A DNA stretch of 57,304 bases, taken from contig JAKFVQ010000015.1 in assembly GCA_021732085.1 (NCBI GenBank), forward strand, positions 1 to 57,304. Direction: 5' to 3'. Under the pieces are notes generated by a model that did not search any database, was not told where the DNA came from, and saw nothing but the letters and a program-made list of their open reading frames with translations. This stretch comes from Candidatus Obscuribacterales bacterium (GTDB lineage: Bacteria > Cyanobacteriota > Vampirovibrionia > Obscuribacterales > Obscuribacteraceae). A program made the translations under genes and the position numbers. This document shows, one piece after another, positions 47,301-55,927 of the stretch. The first letter of the stretch is position 1. Each line of letters begins with the position of its first letter.

Positions 47301-47621
47301 ATGAATACTGCGCTTCAAATTTCGATGTTGGTATATGGCATTTTGATTCTTGGCGGAGGCATCTTCGGCTTCCTGAAAGCCAAGAGCAAGGCGTCCCTTA
47401 TCGCAGGTCTTATCAGTGGCGCCTTGATGATAACGGCGTACTCGGTAAGCAACCGCAACGTGCGCCAGGGCTTCTTATTCGGCGCCATTATCTGCAGCGT
47501 GCTTTCTGCTGTTTTTCTCATGCGTCTTGCAAAGACGAAGAAATTTATGCCATCGGGCATGCTCTTGATTTTGACAACGATAGAAGAATTTGCGCTCTTC
47601 CTCGGATATTTCATCGAATAG
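47301..47621 (+). CDS. TMEM14/UPF0136 family membrane protein
   Basis: A 106-residue protein with four hydrophobic helices: QISMLVYGILILGGGIFGFL, ASLIAGLISGALMITAYSV, QGFLFGAIICSVLSAVFLM and GMLLILTTIEEFALFLGYF. The GGG-FGF and ASL-GL-SG patterns are typical of TMEM14 proteins, which in plastids and mitochondria move fatty acids or porphyrins; bacterial roles are unknown. GGGAGGAAG precedes the ATG. It is separated from the sdh operon by 262 bases that contain a TATAAT (47791-47796). Confidence 0.88.
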   Translation: MNTALQISMLVYGILILGGGIFGFLKAKSKASLIAGLISGALMITAYSVSNRNVRQGFLFGAIICSVLSAVFLMRLAKTKKFMPSGMLLILTTIEEFALFLGYFIE

Positions 47622-47790
47622 CTAAATCGGGACAGCCGGGCAGGCAACATAAGATCAAATTTCTCTGACATCCACTCGATATCTTGTCGGTGTGAGTTAG
47701 GAGTGCAATTGGAAAAACCGCCTCCCGACAACTGCGCAAATGCAAGCCTATAAATGCGGTAAGGTAGGAAATTGCTGCTGTCTTCTTAGC

Positions 47791-47796
47791 TATAAT
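47791..47796 (+). promoter_or_regulatory. Possible -10 element of the sdh operon promoter
   Basis: A perfect TATAAT lies 88 bases before sdhC. No convincing -35 hexamer sits at standard spacing (TTGCTG is only 13 bases away), so the assignment is tentative. Confidence 0.3.
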
Positions 47797-47883
47797 TGTG
47801 CCTGCATTCAAAAGCATCTCGAATGCCGGGTTACGCCATTTCGCAAGCTCGAATTTCCTAATCCAAGTTAATGGAACTCTAAA

Positions 47884-48666
47884 ATGACTGAATCTACATC
47901 TGGAGCAGCTACACATAAGCCGCTGGGCTCCACGGAGCGATCCGATAACTGGTGGCTGGAACCTCTTTCAATTGCCATCGGGTTCGGTATTTTTATCATC
48001 TACGCTACGTTTAGAGCATTTGAAAATAACTACTACGAAGTTGGTAATTTGCTTTCACCATTCTATTCGCCCAAACTGGAATTCACATGGTGGCACTGGT
48101 CGCCAGCAATTTTGATTCTGTGGATTCCGGCTGGCTTTCGCGCAACATGCTATTACTACCGCAAAGCATATTACCGCTCTTATTTCGTAACACCGCCTGC
48201 TTGTGCGGTTTCTGGATATAAGGGCTTCAAGTATAGTGGCGAAACCAAATTTCCTTTTGTCTTCCAGAACATTCACCGATACATGTTCTATCTGGCAACC
48301 ATTGTGCTTGCGATTCTCTGGTGGGACGCGTTGATGACGCTTTTCAAACCAGGCAAGATGTTCCATTTCGGTGATTTCCAATTCTCAGTCGGCAGCATCG
48401 TCTACTTCGCAAACGTCATTCTCTTGTCGGGTTACAGTTTCGGATGCCACGCATTCAGGCACCTAATCGGCGGTCGACTCGATTGTTTCTCCTGCGGTGA
48501 GCAAGCAAAAACATGTTTGACTTTCTGGGATAGAGTCAGCAAGTTGAATGAGCACCACCAGCTATGGGCGTGGTTGAGCCTCTTCTCCGTAGGCTTTGCT
48601 GACCTCTATACGACGTTGGTAGCACGCGGAATTTGGAAAGACATAGTCTTGTTCTCGGCGTCTTAG
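47884..48666 (+). CDS. sdhC: Succinate dehydrogenase membrane anchor (five-helix SdhC type)
   Basis: A 260-residue protein with five membrane helices (about residues 24-44, 72-92, 128-150, 172-195, 220-242). Candidate haem-ligand His residues occur in IHRYMFY, GCHAFRHL and LNEHHQLW. It lies 68 bases before sdhA in the order anchor-flavoprotein-iron-sulfur. This is the arrangement of the actinobacterial Sdh1 type, where one large anchor replaces the usual SdhC plus SdhD pair. A Cys-rich loop (DCFSCGEQAKTC) between helices 4 and 5 is notable. The anchor call relies on context and helix pattern; haem content and quinone type are not visible. Confidence 0.83.
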   Translation: MTESTSGAATHKPLGSTERSDNWWLEPLSIAIGFGIFIIYATFRAFENNYYEVGNLLSPFYSPKLEFTWWHWSPAILILWIPAGFRATCYYYRKAYYRSYFVTPPACAVSGYKGFKYSGETKFPFVFQNIHRYMFYLATIVLAILWWDALMTLFKPGKMFHFGDFQFSVGSIVYFANVILLSGYSFGCHAFRHLIGGRLDCFSCGEQAKTCLTFWDRVSKLNEHHQLWAWLSLFSVGFADLYTTLVARGIWKDIVLFSAS

Positions 48667-48734
48667 ATTCGCCCTCAGATTTGCGACAAGTCCGGCGATG
48701 AAGAACGTGCCGGTACAAATAATAGGATCTCAAA

Positions 48735-50558
48735 ATGTCTAATTACGAAACGATAGAAACTGACATACTTGTGATTGGCGCAGGTGGAGCGGGATTGCGT
48801 GCCGCAGTTGAAGCTTCAGCTAAAGGTATGAAAGTAGCGCTTGTGACCAAGTCACTTCTAGGTAAAGCTCACACGGTTATGGCCGAAGGTGGTATCGCTG
48901 CTGCGATGGCTACTGTTGATTCGCGCGACGGATGGCAGACGCACTTCCGCGACACCATGATTGGTGGCAAGTATTTGAACAACTGGCGCATGGCTCAACT
49001 TCACGCGATGGAAGCACCGGAGTGTGTAGTTGAGTTGGAAAAATGGGGTGCGGTATTCGACCGTACCAAGGATGGAAAGATCCTCCAGCGTGCATTCGGC
49101 GGACACACTTACAAGCGACTCTGCCACGTTGGGGACAGAACCGGTCTTGAGCTCATCAGAACGCTGCAAGACAAAGGTGTTCATTCCGGAATCGATGTTT
49201 ACATGGAATGCACCATCAGCCGCATACTTAAAGACGGCGACAAGGTTTCCGGAGCATTTGGCTACTTCCGTGAGGATGGACGCTACGTTCTATTTAGAGC
49301 GAAGGCGATCATTCTAGCTACCGGCGGAGTCGGGCGCGCATTTCCCGTTACATCAAACTCCTGGGAATACACAGCTGACGGGCACTCGCTGGCATATGAT
49401 TCAGGCGCCGATCTCATCGATATGGAATTCGTTCAATTCCATCCGACAGGCATGGTTTGGCCGCCAGGCGTTCGCGGAATCCTAGTAACCGAAGCTGTTC
49501 GCGGCGAAGGCGGGAAGCTGACGAATTCAGAAGGTAAGCGATTCATGTTCGACTACTTACCTCCGCAATTGCGTCAAGACTACGCAGCTGACGAAAAGGA
49601 ATCGGAGAACTGGGTGAACGACACACTTTCCGGTAAGTTGAAAACAGACTACCGCAGACCTCCGGAATTAAGCACCCGCGACAACGTCGCTCGTGCCATC
49701 TACACCGAAGTGAAAGCTGGCCGCGGCTCCCCGCACGGCGGAGTGTTCCTCGATATCAGCTATCAGCCCGGCGATCGCGTTAAGAAGAAATTGCCATCCA
49801 TGTATCACCAGTTCAAAGATCTGGCTGATGTGGATATTACAAAGGGACCGATGGAAGTCGGACCGACAATGCACTACATCATGGGCGGTATCAGAGTCGA
49901 TGCCGACACAGCCGAAAGCAAAGTGCCTGGTCTCTTTGCGGCCGGTGAGTGCAGTGGGGGAATGCATGGTGCAAACCGCCTCGGTGGCAACTCATTGTCT
50001 GACTTAATCGTGTTTGGCCGACGAGCAGGACGCGGCGCCGTTGCTTATGCCAGCAACATAAGCGAACTTTCGAAAATATCCGAAGCGGAAATCAAAGAAG
50101 CTATCGCCGAATTGGAAGAGCCTATGACCCGCGATAAGGGGGCAAATCCTTACGATCTGCAAAAGCGAATGCACGAAATCACTCACAGCGGATTCGGAAT
50201 CTTCCGTGAGGAAGCTGACATCAAGAAGGGTCTGGAAGATCTCGAAAAGTTGAAAGAGGAGATCAAGACAGTTCGATGTGGTGGTGGCCGCCGGTACAAT
50301 CCAGGCTGGCACCTTTGCAGAGATTTGAGAAACATGGCAATTGCAGCTGAAGCGATTGGTCGCAGCGCGCTGTCCAGAAAAGAAAGCCGCGGCGCTCATA
50401 GCCGTCTTGATTATCCGGAGACCGATGAGAGCCTGAGCCATGAGAATAGTTCCGTATGGAAGGAAGGAGACAAGATGCAGCTAGCGAAAACTGCATTGCC
50501 GGAGATGCCTGCCGAACTGAAGGAAATTTTGAAGAAGAAGGAGGTGGCCCATGCATAG
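48735..50558 (+). CDS. sdhA: Succinate dehydrogenase flavoprotein subunit
   Basis: Oxidises succinate to fumarate with covalently bound FAD. The 607-residue protein has the dinucleotide fold VIGAGGAGLRAAVEAS (residues 13-28), the flavinylation His46 in AHTVMAEGG, EFVQFHPTGM, the substrate-binding LVTEAVRGEGG, MGGIRVD and GAGE-type AAGECSGGMHGANRLGGNSL. AGGA precedes the ATG. It overlaps sdhB by eight bases; its final codons hold the sdhB ribosome site (AAGGAGGTG), so the two are translationally coupled. Second gene of sdhCAB. Confidence 0.97.
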   Translation: MSNYETIETDILVIGAGGAGLRAAVEASAKGMKVALVTKSLLGKAHTVMAEGGIAAAMATVDSRDGWQTHFRDTMIGGKYLNNWRMAQLHAMEAPECVVELEKWGAVFDRTKDGKILQRAFGGHTYKRLCHVGDRTGLELIRTLQDKGVHSGIDVYMECTISRILKDGDKVSGAFGYFREDGRYVLFRAKAIILATGGVGRAFPVTSNSWEYTADGHSLAYDSGADLIDMEFVQFHPTGMVWPPGVRGILVTEAVRGEGGKLTNSEGKRFMFDYLPPQLRQDYAADEKESENWVNDTLSGKLKTDYRRPPELSTRDNVARAIYTEVKAGRGSPHGGVFLDISYQPGDRVKKKLPSMYHQFKDLADVDITKGPMEVGPTMHYIMGGIRVDADTAESKVPGLFAAGECSGGMHGANRLGGNSLSDLIVFGRRAGRGAVAYASNISELSKISEAEIKEAIAELEEPMTRDKGANPYDLQKRMHEITHSGFGIFREEADIKKGLEDLEKLKEEIKTVRCGGGRRYNPGWHLCRDLRNMAIAAEAIGRSALSRKESRGAHSRLDYPETDESLSHENSSVWKEGDKMQLAKTALPEMPAELKEILKKKEVAHA

Positions 50559-51315
50559 TGGTACCACTACCAGCGAAGCGAAAGTGCGCAACGCCAAGAT
50601 GAAGGTCTATCGGGGCGAGGGTAAAGACGGCTCGTTCAAGAGCTACACTGTTCCTGTTGAAGCGGGCATGGTAGTGCTCGATGCAATTCACTACATCCAA
50701 CGTGAAATCGATCCGGACCTTGCTGTTCGATGGAATTGCAAAGCTGCAAAGTGCGGTTCATGCAGCGCCGAGGTAAACGGACGTCCTTCATTGATGTGCA
50801 AAACAAGGATGGAAGGCTTTGCCGAAGATCAAGAAATTGAAGTGCAACCATTGCAAACATTTCCGATCATTCGCGACCTCGTTTGCGATGTTTCCTGGAA
50901 TTTTGAGCAGAATAAACGCATTAAGCCATTCACGCCGAAGCCCGATGCTGACTGGACCATCTACCAGGAAGACATTGAGCGGGTGCAAGAATTCCGAAAG
51001 TGTATTGAATGCTTCCTTTGCCAAAACGTCTGTCACATCTTGCGCGAGAACGATCGCAAAGATGCATTTGTCGGACCTCGCTTCATGATTCGTGTAGCCG
51101 GGCTCGAAATGCACCCGTTGGATAGTGCCGATCGCCTTGAATGGCTGCACGAAGAAGGCGGCGTCGGAATGTGCAATATCACCAAGTGCTGCACGGAAGT
51201 CTGTCCGGAAGACATTCACATCACTGATAACGGCATCATCCCTATGAAGGAACGCATCGTTGATGAGTACTACGATCCGGTAGCGAAATTTTTGAAGCGC
51301 GTATTCCGCCGATAA
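50551..51315 (+). CDS. sdhB: Succinate dehydrogenase iron-sulfur subunit
   Basis: Passes electrons from FAD to quinone. The 254-residue protein carries three clusters: [2Fe-2S] ligands Cys63, Cys68, Cys71 and Cys83; the first tetranuclear motif CIECFLCQNVC (Cys151, 154, 157, 161); and Cys208, Cys213/214 and Cys218 in MCNITKCCTEVCPE. About 15 residues precede the usual start of the ferredoxin domain. It begins inside the sdhA end and is followed 28 bases on by a strong terminator that closes the sdhCAB operon. Confidence 0.97.
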   Translation: MHSGTTTSEAKVRNAKMKVYRGEGKDGSFKSYTVPVEAGMVVLDAIHYIQREIDPDLAVRWNCKAAKCGSCSAEVNGRPSLMCKTRMEGFAEDQEIEVQPLQTFPIIRDLVCDVSWNFEQNKRIKPFTPKPDADWTIYQEDIERVQEFRKCIECFLCQNVCHILRENDRKDAFVGPRFMIRVAGLEMHPLDSADRLEWLHEEGGVGMCNITKCCTEVCPEDIHITDNGIIPMKERIVDEYYDPVAKFLKRVFRR

Positions 51316-51343
51316 GATCTCATCGGGTATAAGAATGGAAGAA

Positions 51344-51380
51344 GCCGCACCCAAATGTAGTGGGTGCGGCCAGCTTTCTT
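51344..51380 (+). terminator. Rho-independent terminator after sdhB
   Basis: Perfect 10-bp GC-rich stem GCCGCACCCA / TGGGTGCGGC, loop AATGTAG, then CAGCTTTCTT. Confidence 0.88.
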
Positions 51381-51465
51381 AGAAATCTAATGATTTCCGA
51401 TCAGATTTCAAGAAAAGAATGATTGACGATTTAAACTCGTCTAATACATTTTTGAGGAGGGAATC

Positions 51466-51879
51466 ATGCCAGCAGGAACAGGTCTGAGAATTTCCACCAT
51501 GAACTATGTCATCCTTTACGTGACTGACATGGCTCAAGCAGTTAAGTTCTACCGCGATACTCTGGGAATGAAAATTCGTTTCGACAGCCCAGAATGGACG
51601 GAGATCGAAACTGGTACTACAACTTTAGCTTTGCACCACACAGAAGAAGGTAAGCTTCCTGAAAAGGGCGATAATCTGCCAAACATGGTTTTCGCTGTTG
51701 AAGACATTTATGAAGTCTATGAGACTTTGAAGAAGGCTGGTGTCCAATTAAGCTCACCGCACCAAGTCTGTGAAGATGCAGAAGGAAAGAAAGTCGGCGT
51801 TTCCTCCGATTTCAGAGATCCTGATGGCAATCGCCTTTCTGTTTTCGCTTACATGTCGCCCGACAAAGTGAAGAACTAA
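51466..51879 (+). CDS. VOC (glyoxalase/bleomycin-resistance fold) protein
   Basis: A 137-residue protein with paired beta-alpha-beta-beta-beta modules: NYVILYVTDMAQAVKFYRDTLGMKI, ALHHTEEG, MVFAVEDIYEVYETLKKAGVQ and RDPDGNRLSVFAYM. His and Glu residues are in positions typical of metal ligands. Such proteins may be lyases, dioxygenases or binding proteins; the substrate is unknown. A strong GAGGAGGG precedes the ATG. It is a single-gene unit between the sdhB terminator and its own terminator at 51906. Confidence 0.9.
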   Translation: MPAGTGLRISTMNYVILYVTDMAQAVKFYRDTLGMKIRFDSPEWTEIETGTTTLALHHTEEGKLPEKGDNLPNMVFAVEDIYEVYETLKKAGVQLSSPHQVCEDAEGKKVGVSSDFRDPDGNRLSVFAYMSPDKVKN

Positions 51880-51899
51880 GCGATTCTCAAATCAACCAA

Positions 51900-53762
51900 C
51901 TAACGACCGGAAGATGTTTGATTAGAAACGTCTTCCGGTTTTTTTCCGCAATAAGAGAGCAGGAACTCAATCAGTGCCGATGCTTTTGTATACTGCGCAT
52001 CGCCAATTGCCTTCCTGTAACCGCTTTCTAGAAGGGCTCGTTGTTCGTTGTCGGATACTAAAACTTTTTCCAGATGCCTGATTGTTTCTAGATCTGAGGG
52101 ACTTACATCGGGGTGATTTACGATCAAAGCTATGGCTGCATTGACGTCTGCCGGCACCGGTGTGGCATCCTCCAAACTATTCTGGTTGCGGCTGAAGGCC
52201 TTCGCCTGTTCAGCGTCCAGCATCACTGCGCCTTTCTGAAAGGAGCCGGATATCGAACCATCACTCGATACAGCCGCTGTCCATCCTGTTTTTGAAAGTG
52301 CGTAATCTATCTCCTCATACTGAATTTGCATGACCTTTGCACGAATATAGTCGAGATCGGCTGCTGAAAGAGACGGATTCGTCCTGCGAAGTTCGGCCTC
52401 TACTTTCTCTTTCAGGTTCTCCTTCGGCGCCACAGGCTCATGCTTGAGGAAGCTGAGTAAATCTACCAGAATTGCAGATAATGCCTTTTGCTCAGCCGCC
52501 TTTCCTACTGGCGAGTCTACGCTCGGCAAATTCTTGGACTGTTTTGCAATTGCTTTGTTGTACTCCGCGTCGCGCGCCGTGTTGTATGCGGCAAGCCGAA
52601 GATCGGGACGCGTTTTGCAAGCGGCCAGCGCGTGGGACAACGCCTCGTTATGATCGAATGCAAGCTGCTCGGGGTCGGCTAGCAAATCGGCAACGTAGCG
52701 TGAATGTAAGTCCGCAAGGTCATCACTTGCTTGCAATTTTTCAAAATCCGACTCACTGATTTGCGCAATAAACTGCGAATCGATTACTTGATTTCGGGGG
52801 TCCTTGCGTGCATCCGAAACCCTCAATAGTTGCAGCTTTTGAACCTGTCCGCCTGTCTCTTCTTTGACTTCGCGGACTGCGGCATCGTAAATGCTTTCGA
52901 CGTGCGTTCCGTGCACATCAACGAACCCCCCGGGGAGCGCTTCCCGTCCTTTGAATGGCTCGCCTCCTCTAATACCTGTAACTACTTTAAGACGCTTGGT
53001 CTTCTCTTCGATGATAAAAATGACGGTGGTGGCAGTGTGTTCCGGTCTCGGTTCGTCATAGTAATAGGTTGTTTCGGAGTGAAATGAGACAGCATTAGGA
53101 ATGCTGGAATCCGTGTCAGATTGTGCTTTCTTGGGGCTAGGCGGGGGCAGGAAGTTCAGTTCTTGATCAGATGAGACTATCTCGAATTTGAGTGTCTGGT
53201 CATTCGTGCACGCGCTAGCAGATTTAACTGCTTGAACAAGTGGTCGCTCTTCTGTTGAATTCAGGGACAGGAGATAGTTGAAATTCAGCATCCCCTCTGC
53301 GGACGAAACACCTAGCAATCGTAGCCGCTTAGGACCCTCATAGATGTGTATCTTGAGCGGCTCCAGTGCGCTGATCGCAGTCTCTTCCAGTGTTCTGATT
53401 GAGGGTCCGTTTAGAGCGCTCGGGCAATAAAGTTTTTGATCGTCTGATCGCAGTGCCAGCTTTCGGCCATCATGCAGACGTACTTCCAGGTTGCATTGGC
53501 TGTGAGTCTTTGGATATTTGTATTGGAATTTCAGTCTGCCACCGGACGAGACGATAATGTCGCAGATGCATTCATTGCTGCGGGGGTGATCGGCATTAAC
53601 GATCCATCTTTGAGGACCGAGACGTTCGAAAGTTGTTCCATCGATGAACTCGACCTTTGCAACCTTCTGGTCAGAACCTAATTCAAATGACTTAACTTCC
53701 ATCGGCTGATGGTGTGCTCCGGGACTGTGAGGGACCATTATCGCATTTACCCGCTGGGACAT
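51900..53762 (-). CDS. Large protein with central NUDIX hydrolase domain
   Basis: A 620-residue protein. The NUDIX domain is near residues 245-345, with the box LPGGFVDVHGTHVESIYDAA leading into VREVKEETGG. The Glu-x7-Arg-Glu-x-x-x-Glu-Glu core is intact, but four extra residues lie between the Gly and the first Glu compared with the G-x5-E consensus. The first 230 residues are beta-rich with no known family. The last 260 residues are helical and repeat-like (NKAIAKQSKNLPSVDS, DLDYIRAKVMQIQYEEIDYA). NUDIX enzymes hydrolyse nucleoside diphosphates linked to X, and the GGFVD form is common in ADP-ribose pyrophosphatases. No signal peptide. Confidence 0.82.
   Translation of the reverse strand: MSQRVNAIMVPHSPGAHHQPMEVKSFELGSDQKVAKVEFIDGTTFERLGPQRWIVNADHPRSNECICDIIVSSGGRLKFQYKYPKTHSQCNLEVRLHDGRKLALRSDDQKLYCPSALNGPSIRTLEETAISALEPLKIHIYEGPKRLRLLGVSSAEGMLNFNYLLSLNSTEERPLVQAVKSASACTNDQTLKFEIVSSDQELNFLPPPSPKKAQSDTDSSIPNAVSFHSETTYYYDEPRPEHTATTVIFIIEEKTKRLKVVTGIRGGEPFKGREALPGGFVDVHGTHVESIYDAAVREVKEETGGQVQKLQLLRVSDARKDPRNQVIDSQFIAQISESDFEKLQASDDLADLHSRYVADLLADPEQLAFDHNEALSHALAACKTRPDLRLAAYNTARDAEYNKAIAKQSKNLPSVDSPVGKAAEQKALSAILVDLLSFLKHEPVAPKENLKEKVEAELRRTNPSLSAADLDYIRAKVMQIQYEEIDYALSKTGWTAAVSSDGSISGSFQKGAVMLDAEQAKAFSRNQNSLEDATPVPADVNAAIALIVNHPDVSPSDLETIRHLEKVLVSDNEQRALLESGYRKAIGDAQYTKASALIEFLLSYCGKKPEDVSNQTSSGR
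51906..51946 (+). terminator. Rho-independent terminator after the VOC gene
   Basis: A 14-bp stem with one G-T wobble (ACCGGAAGATGTTT with AAACGTCTTCCGGT), loop GATTAG, then TTTTTTT. It lies inside the last codons of the convergent NUDIX gene, so those codons double as the stem. Confidence 0.92.
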
Positions 53763-53794
53763 TATCTGTTTGCAGTGTTCATTATCATCAAGAG

Positions 53795-53831
53795 AAAAAA
53801 CACGGATGAATGCGCGAGCGCATCCATCCGT
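53795..53831 (-). terminator. Rho-independent terminator after the M4 peptidase
   Basis: Read on the minus strand: a 13-bp stem with one mismatch (ACGGATGGATGCG with CGCATTCATCCGT), four-base loop, then GTTTTTT. It separates the peptidase from the NUDIX gene. Confidence 0.85.
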
Positions 53832-53882
53832 ATCAGGTGACTTGCGTTTCTCTTGGAAAGAGAAAGCGTGGTTAAAATTGAA

Positions 53883-55151
53883 TCAAGCTACACGCAATGC
53901 TGCGTGGTCGTGTGAATGCGAATGCTCAAAGTCATCGATCACGCGGCGACTTGGTGTTATCGTGTCGAGTGCATTACGTTCAGGAGCTACCCCGACTGCT
54001 GCCCAGGCTCGCCGCAAGGTGTCTACTTTGTCTTGCTGGCCCAGTGCCTTCGCCGCCTCAATTGTTTCGTACGCGAATGAAGAGAAACTCGGTCTTGAGC
54101 CTGAGCGCTGGATTGCTTCATACCAGATTTTTCCAGGCGCTTCCCAAGCATATCCGCCGACTGCTTTTGCGAACAATGCAAAGGCGCGATTTGGGATTCC
54201 GGAGTTGTAGTGCACCCCACCGCTGTCACCCGAGGTTTTGACATACTTATCCATATGTCCTGGCTGTGGGTCTTTGCCGATACGCGGGTCATCAAATGCT
54301 GTCCCCGGATTCAGCATGTCTCGTAAAGCTCGTCCGTTGACATTATCCTTCCAAATGCCGTTACCAATCAGCCAATCGGCTTTGTCTGCAGTTTGCTGTT
54401 TAGCATATTGCTTGACCAGGGATCCGAAAACATCGGACACGCTTTCATTGAGTGCGCCTGATTGTCCGTAATATTTGAAGTCGGCCATTTTTTGCGTGAC
54501 ACCGTGGGCGATTTCATGGGCGGACACGTCCAGCAATATGAAGGTCTTGAATGGACTTGCCGCATCTGGGCGCCCATAGACCATCTGAGTGCCGTTCCAA
54601 AATGCGTTCTCGAAAGCTTTGTTTTCATCTTGACGGAAATTGATGGTTGATACCATCTTCATTCCACGATCATCAATCGAGTTACGGTCGAAAACAGTCT
54701 TGTAGAAGTCACGTACAATGCCGCTGTACTCGAATACTTTGTCTACTTCAGCATCTCCTGATCGACCGCTGGTTTCCGTTCTTGCAAGATTGCCTGGCAG
54801 TGAGCTCGAGCCTTCTGCATCATAAACTTCGCGAGAGGCGCGTCCATCACCGAACGCTCTTGGCGCGAAGTTGCCCTTGAGTTGTTCATCCATCATCTCA
54901 ACGGTGCGCTTGTAGGTCGTCCACAAACCTGTATCGTTTGGATTTCTTTTAGCTGCTTCTTCCAAAATATATGGTGGCAAAAATGTTCTTGCTGTTGAGT
55001 CTGCCCAATCTTCTGAGCTCTCTTTCTTCAACTGTTGTGTGCCCACGGTGGCGGAGCCTAGTTCATCGATTAGTCTTTCACTTGCGTTAGTTGATTGCTC
55101 TCGATCTGCTTCTGCGCTCCTGTCCTTTTCTAAATTCGCATGCGTATCCAT
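53883..55151 (-). CDS. M4-family (protealysin-like) zinc metallopeptidase
   Basis: A 422-residue peptidase. Zinc ligands are HEIAH (212-216) and the Glu of NESVSD (236); the second catalytic His is in GGVHYNSGIPN (314). The short propeptide ends in a PPYIL motif (TFLPPYILEEAAKRNP, about residues 56-71), which marks the protealysin group without the long FTP propeptide of thermolysin. The N-terminus lacks an obvious signal peptide, as in protealysin. The C-terminus is His-rich (HSHSHDH). The frame is open to 55478, but that part covers the conserved upstream region of peptide 1, and AGAGG 11 bases before ATG 55151 supports the shorter start. It is divergent from the duplicated peptides. Confidence 0.9.
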   Translation of the reverse strand: MDTHANLEKDRSAEADREQSTNASERLIDELGSATVGTQQLKKESSEDWADSTARTFLPPYILEEAAKRNPNDTGLWTTYKRTVEMMDEQLKGNFAPRAFGDGRASREVYDAEGSSSLPGNLARTETSGRSGDAEVDKVFEYSGIVRDFYKTVFDRNSIDDRGMKMVSTINFRQDENKAFENAFWNGTQMVYGRPDAASPFKTFILLDVSAHEIAHGVTQKMADFKYYGQSGALNESVSDVFGSLVKQYAKQQTADKADWLIGNGIWKDNVNGRALRDMLNPGTAFDDPRIGKDPQPGHMDKYVKTSGDSGGVHYNSGIPNRAFALFAKAVGGYAWEAPGKIWYEAIQRSGSRPSFSSFAYETIEAAKALGQQDKVDTLRRAWAAVGVAPERNALDTITPSRRVIDDFEHSHSHDHAALRVA

Positions 55152-55522
55152 AGTCAAACTGACCTCTTCTACCCTTCCCCAGTTTTGGTGTATATAGGAC
55201 GGTCTGAAATATTCGACAAGAAAGTGTCCTACATCAAACGCTTCTAAGCTTTGTCCTACGTGCTTTTCCCAATCTGCTCCGGATTGAAGGAATCGCAAGT
55301 GGGAGGGCGTGATACCGCATCGGCAGCAGTCCTTGCTTACGAGGGGCGCCCCGGTGTTCCAGCATAGGTGCAGGTGGTTGTAGGAGGTTGAAGCCAACAT
55401 TCGAAACGGTGCAAGCTTGTCCCAGATTAAATGAGGTGGGCGATTTTCCGTGCACGTTGTTCGCACGATGTGGGCCATATTCTCTTAGCACAGGTTGGCT
55501 CTGGCAAGTAGGGGAACGAGTT
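55152..55522. promoter_or_regulatory. Divergent control region between M4 peptidase and peptide 1
   Basis: 371 bases. Positions 55451-55522 are repeated before peptide 2 at 55911-55982 (about 61 of 72 bases identical by hand count). The repeated block includes the GCACG direct repeat, a CCATATTCT segment and AGTAGGGGAAC, which supplies the ribosome site. Its conservation outside coding sequence marks it as functional. Confidence 0.6.
55451..55467. promoter_or_regulatory. GCACG direct-repeat element, copy 1
   Basis: TGCACGTTGTTCGCACG: two GCACG boxes 11 bases apart, about one helical turn. The same element occurs at 55857-55873 and 55911-55927, always upstream of a peptide gene, so it is a candidate operator. 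Confidence 0.5.
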
Positions 55523-55699
55523 ATGCAAAATGCACAAACATCAGCAGAAGATTTGATCAACAGCCTCGGGACCATCTACGGCGTTTCCGAGATCAAGAAA
55601 ACAACAAGCGAAGATCTAAGCTGCTGCCCTGTCCTTGTCGCAGAAAACGCATTGTTCTTCTTTGCTTGGGGCGAGAACGAAGGCGAGCGCGCCAACTAA
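55523..55699 (+). CDS. 58-residue Cys-Cys peptide, copy 1
   Basis: Unknown family. Layout: a polar N-terminal half (MQNAQTSAEDLINSLGTIYG, then VSEIKKTTSEDL), an SCCP motif at residues 33-36, a hydrophobic stretch PVLVAENALFFFAW (36-49) and an acidic tail (ENEGERAN). A longer in-frame start at 55388 exists, but similarity to copy 2 in sequence, frame and ribosome site (AGTAGGGG) sets the start at 55523. The hydrophobic, Cys-containing C-terminal half behind a polar leader resembles secreted signalling peptides, bacteriocins or RiPP precursors. No modification enzyme or dedicated transporter is in the window. The M4 peptidase is divergent next door. Confidence 0.8.
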   Translation: MQNAQTSAEDLINSLGTIYGVSEIKKTTSEDLSCCPVLVAENALFFFAWGENEGERAN

Positions 55700-55856
55700 T
55701 CGCTGAGCCTTGCTCAACCATCGTCTTCTTGTTTATGCACGAACTTCACTAATTCCAGTATTGCTTCATAGGGTTGTCGGTTGCGCTTGCTACTTGCGAT
55801 GCCAATGCAATCCAGCGACAGCGTTTCTGCTAAGGCCCAACGAGGCCGATTCATTT

Positions 55857-55873
55857 TGCACGGTGTTTGCACG
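55857..55873. promoter_or_regulatory. GCACG direct-repeat element, copy 2
   Basis: TGCACGGTGTTTGCACG, 38 bases before the third element and within the leader of peptide 2; differs from copy 1 at two positions. Confidence 0.45.
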
Positions 55874-55910
55874 CCAATCGCACGTTCCGAGAAGTCATGT
55901 GCTGCTCATA

Positions 55911-55927
55911 TGCACGCTGTTCGCACG
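55911..55927. promoter_or_regulatory. GCACG direct-repeat element, copy 3
   Basis: TGCACGCTGTTCGCACG, 56 bases before the peptide 2 start, the same distance as copy 1 from peptide 1. Confidence 0.5.

Noticed and set aside
47772..47796. Complete sigma-70 promoter (TTGCTG...TATAAT)
   Set aside because: The spacer is 13 bases, too short for a normal -35/-10 pair; only the -10 is kept as tentative.
53770..54241. Open frames on the + strand opposite the M4 peptidase end
   Set aside because: They are antisense shadows of a clearly conserved catalytic gene and have no ribosome site.
55152..55478. Longer N-terminus for the M4 peptidase (start at 55478)
   Set aside because: The added 109 residues cross the upstream block conserved before both peptides and have no propeptide-like pattern; ATG 55151 has a ribosome site and fits the family.
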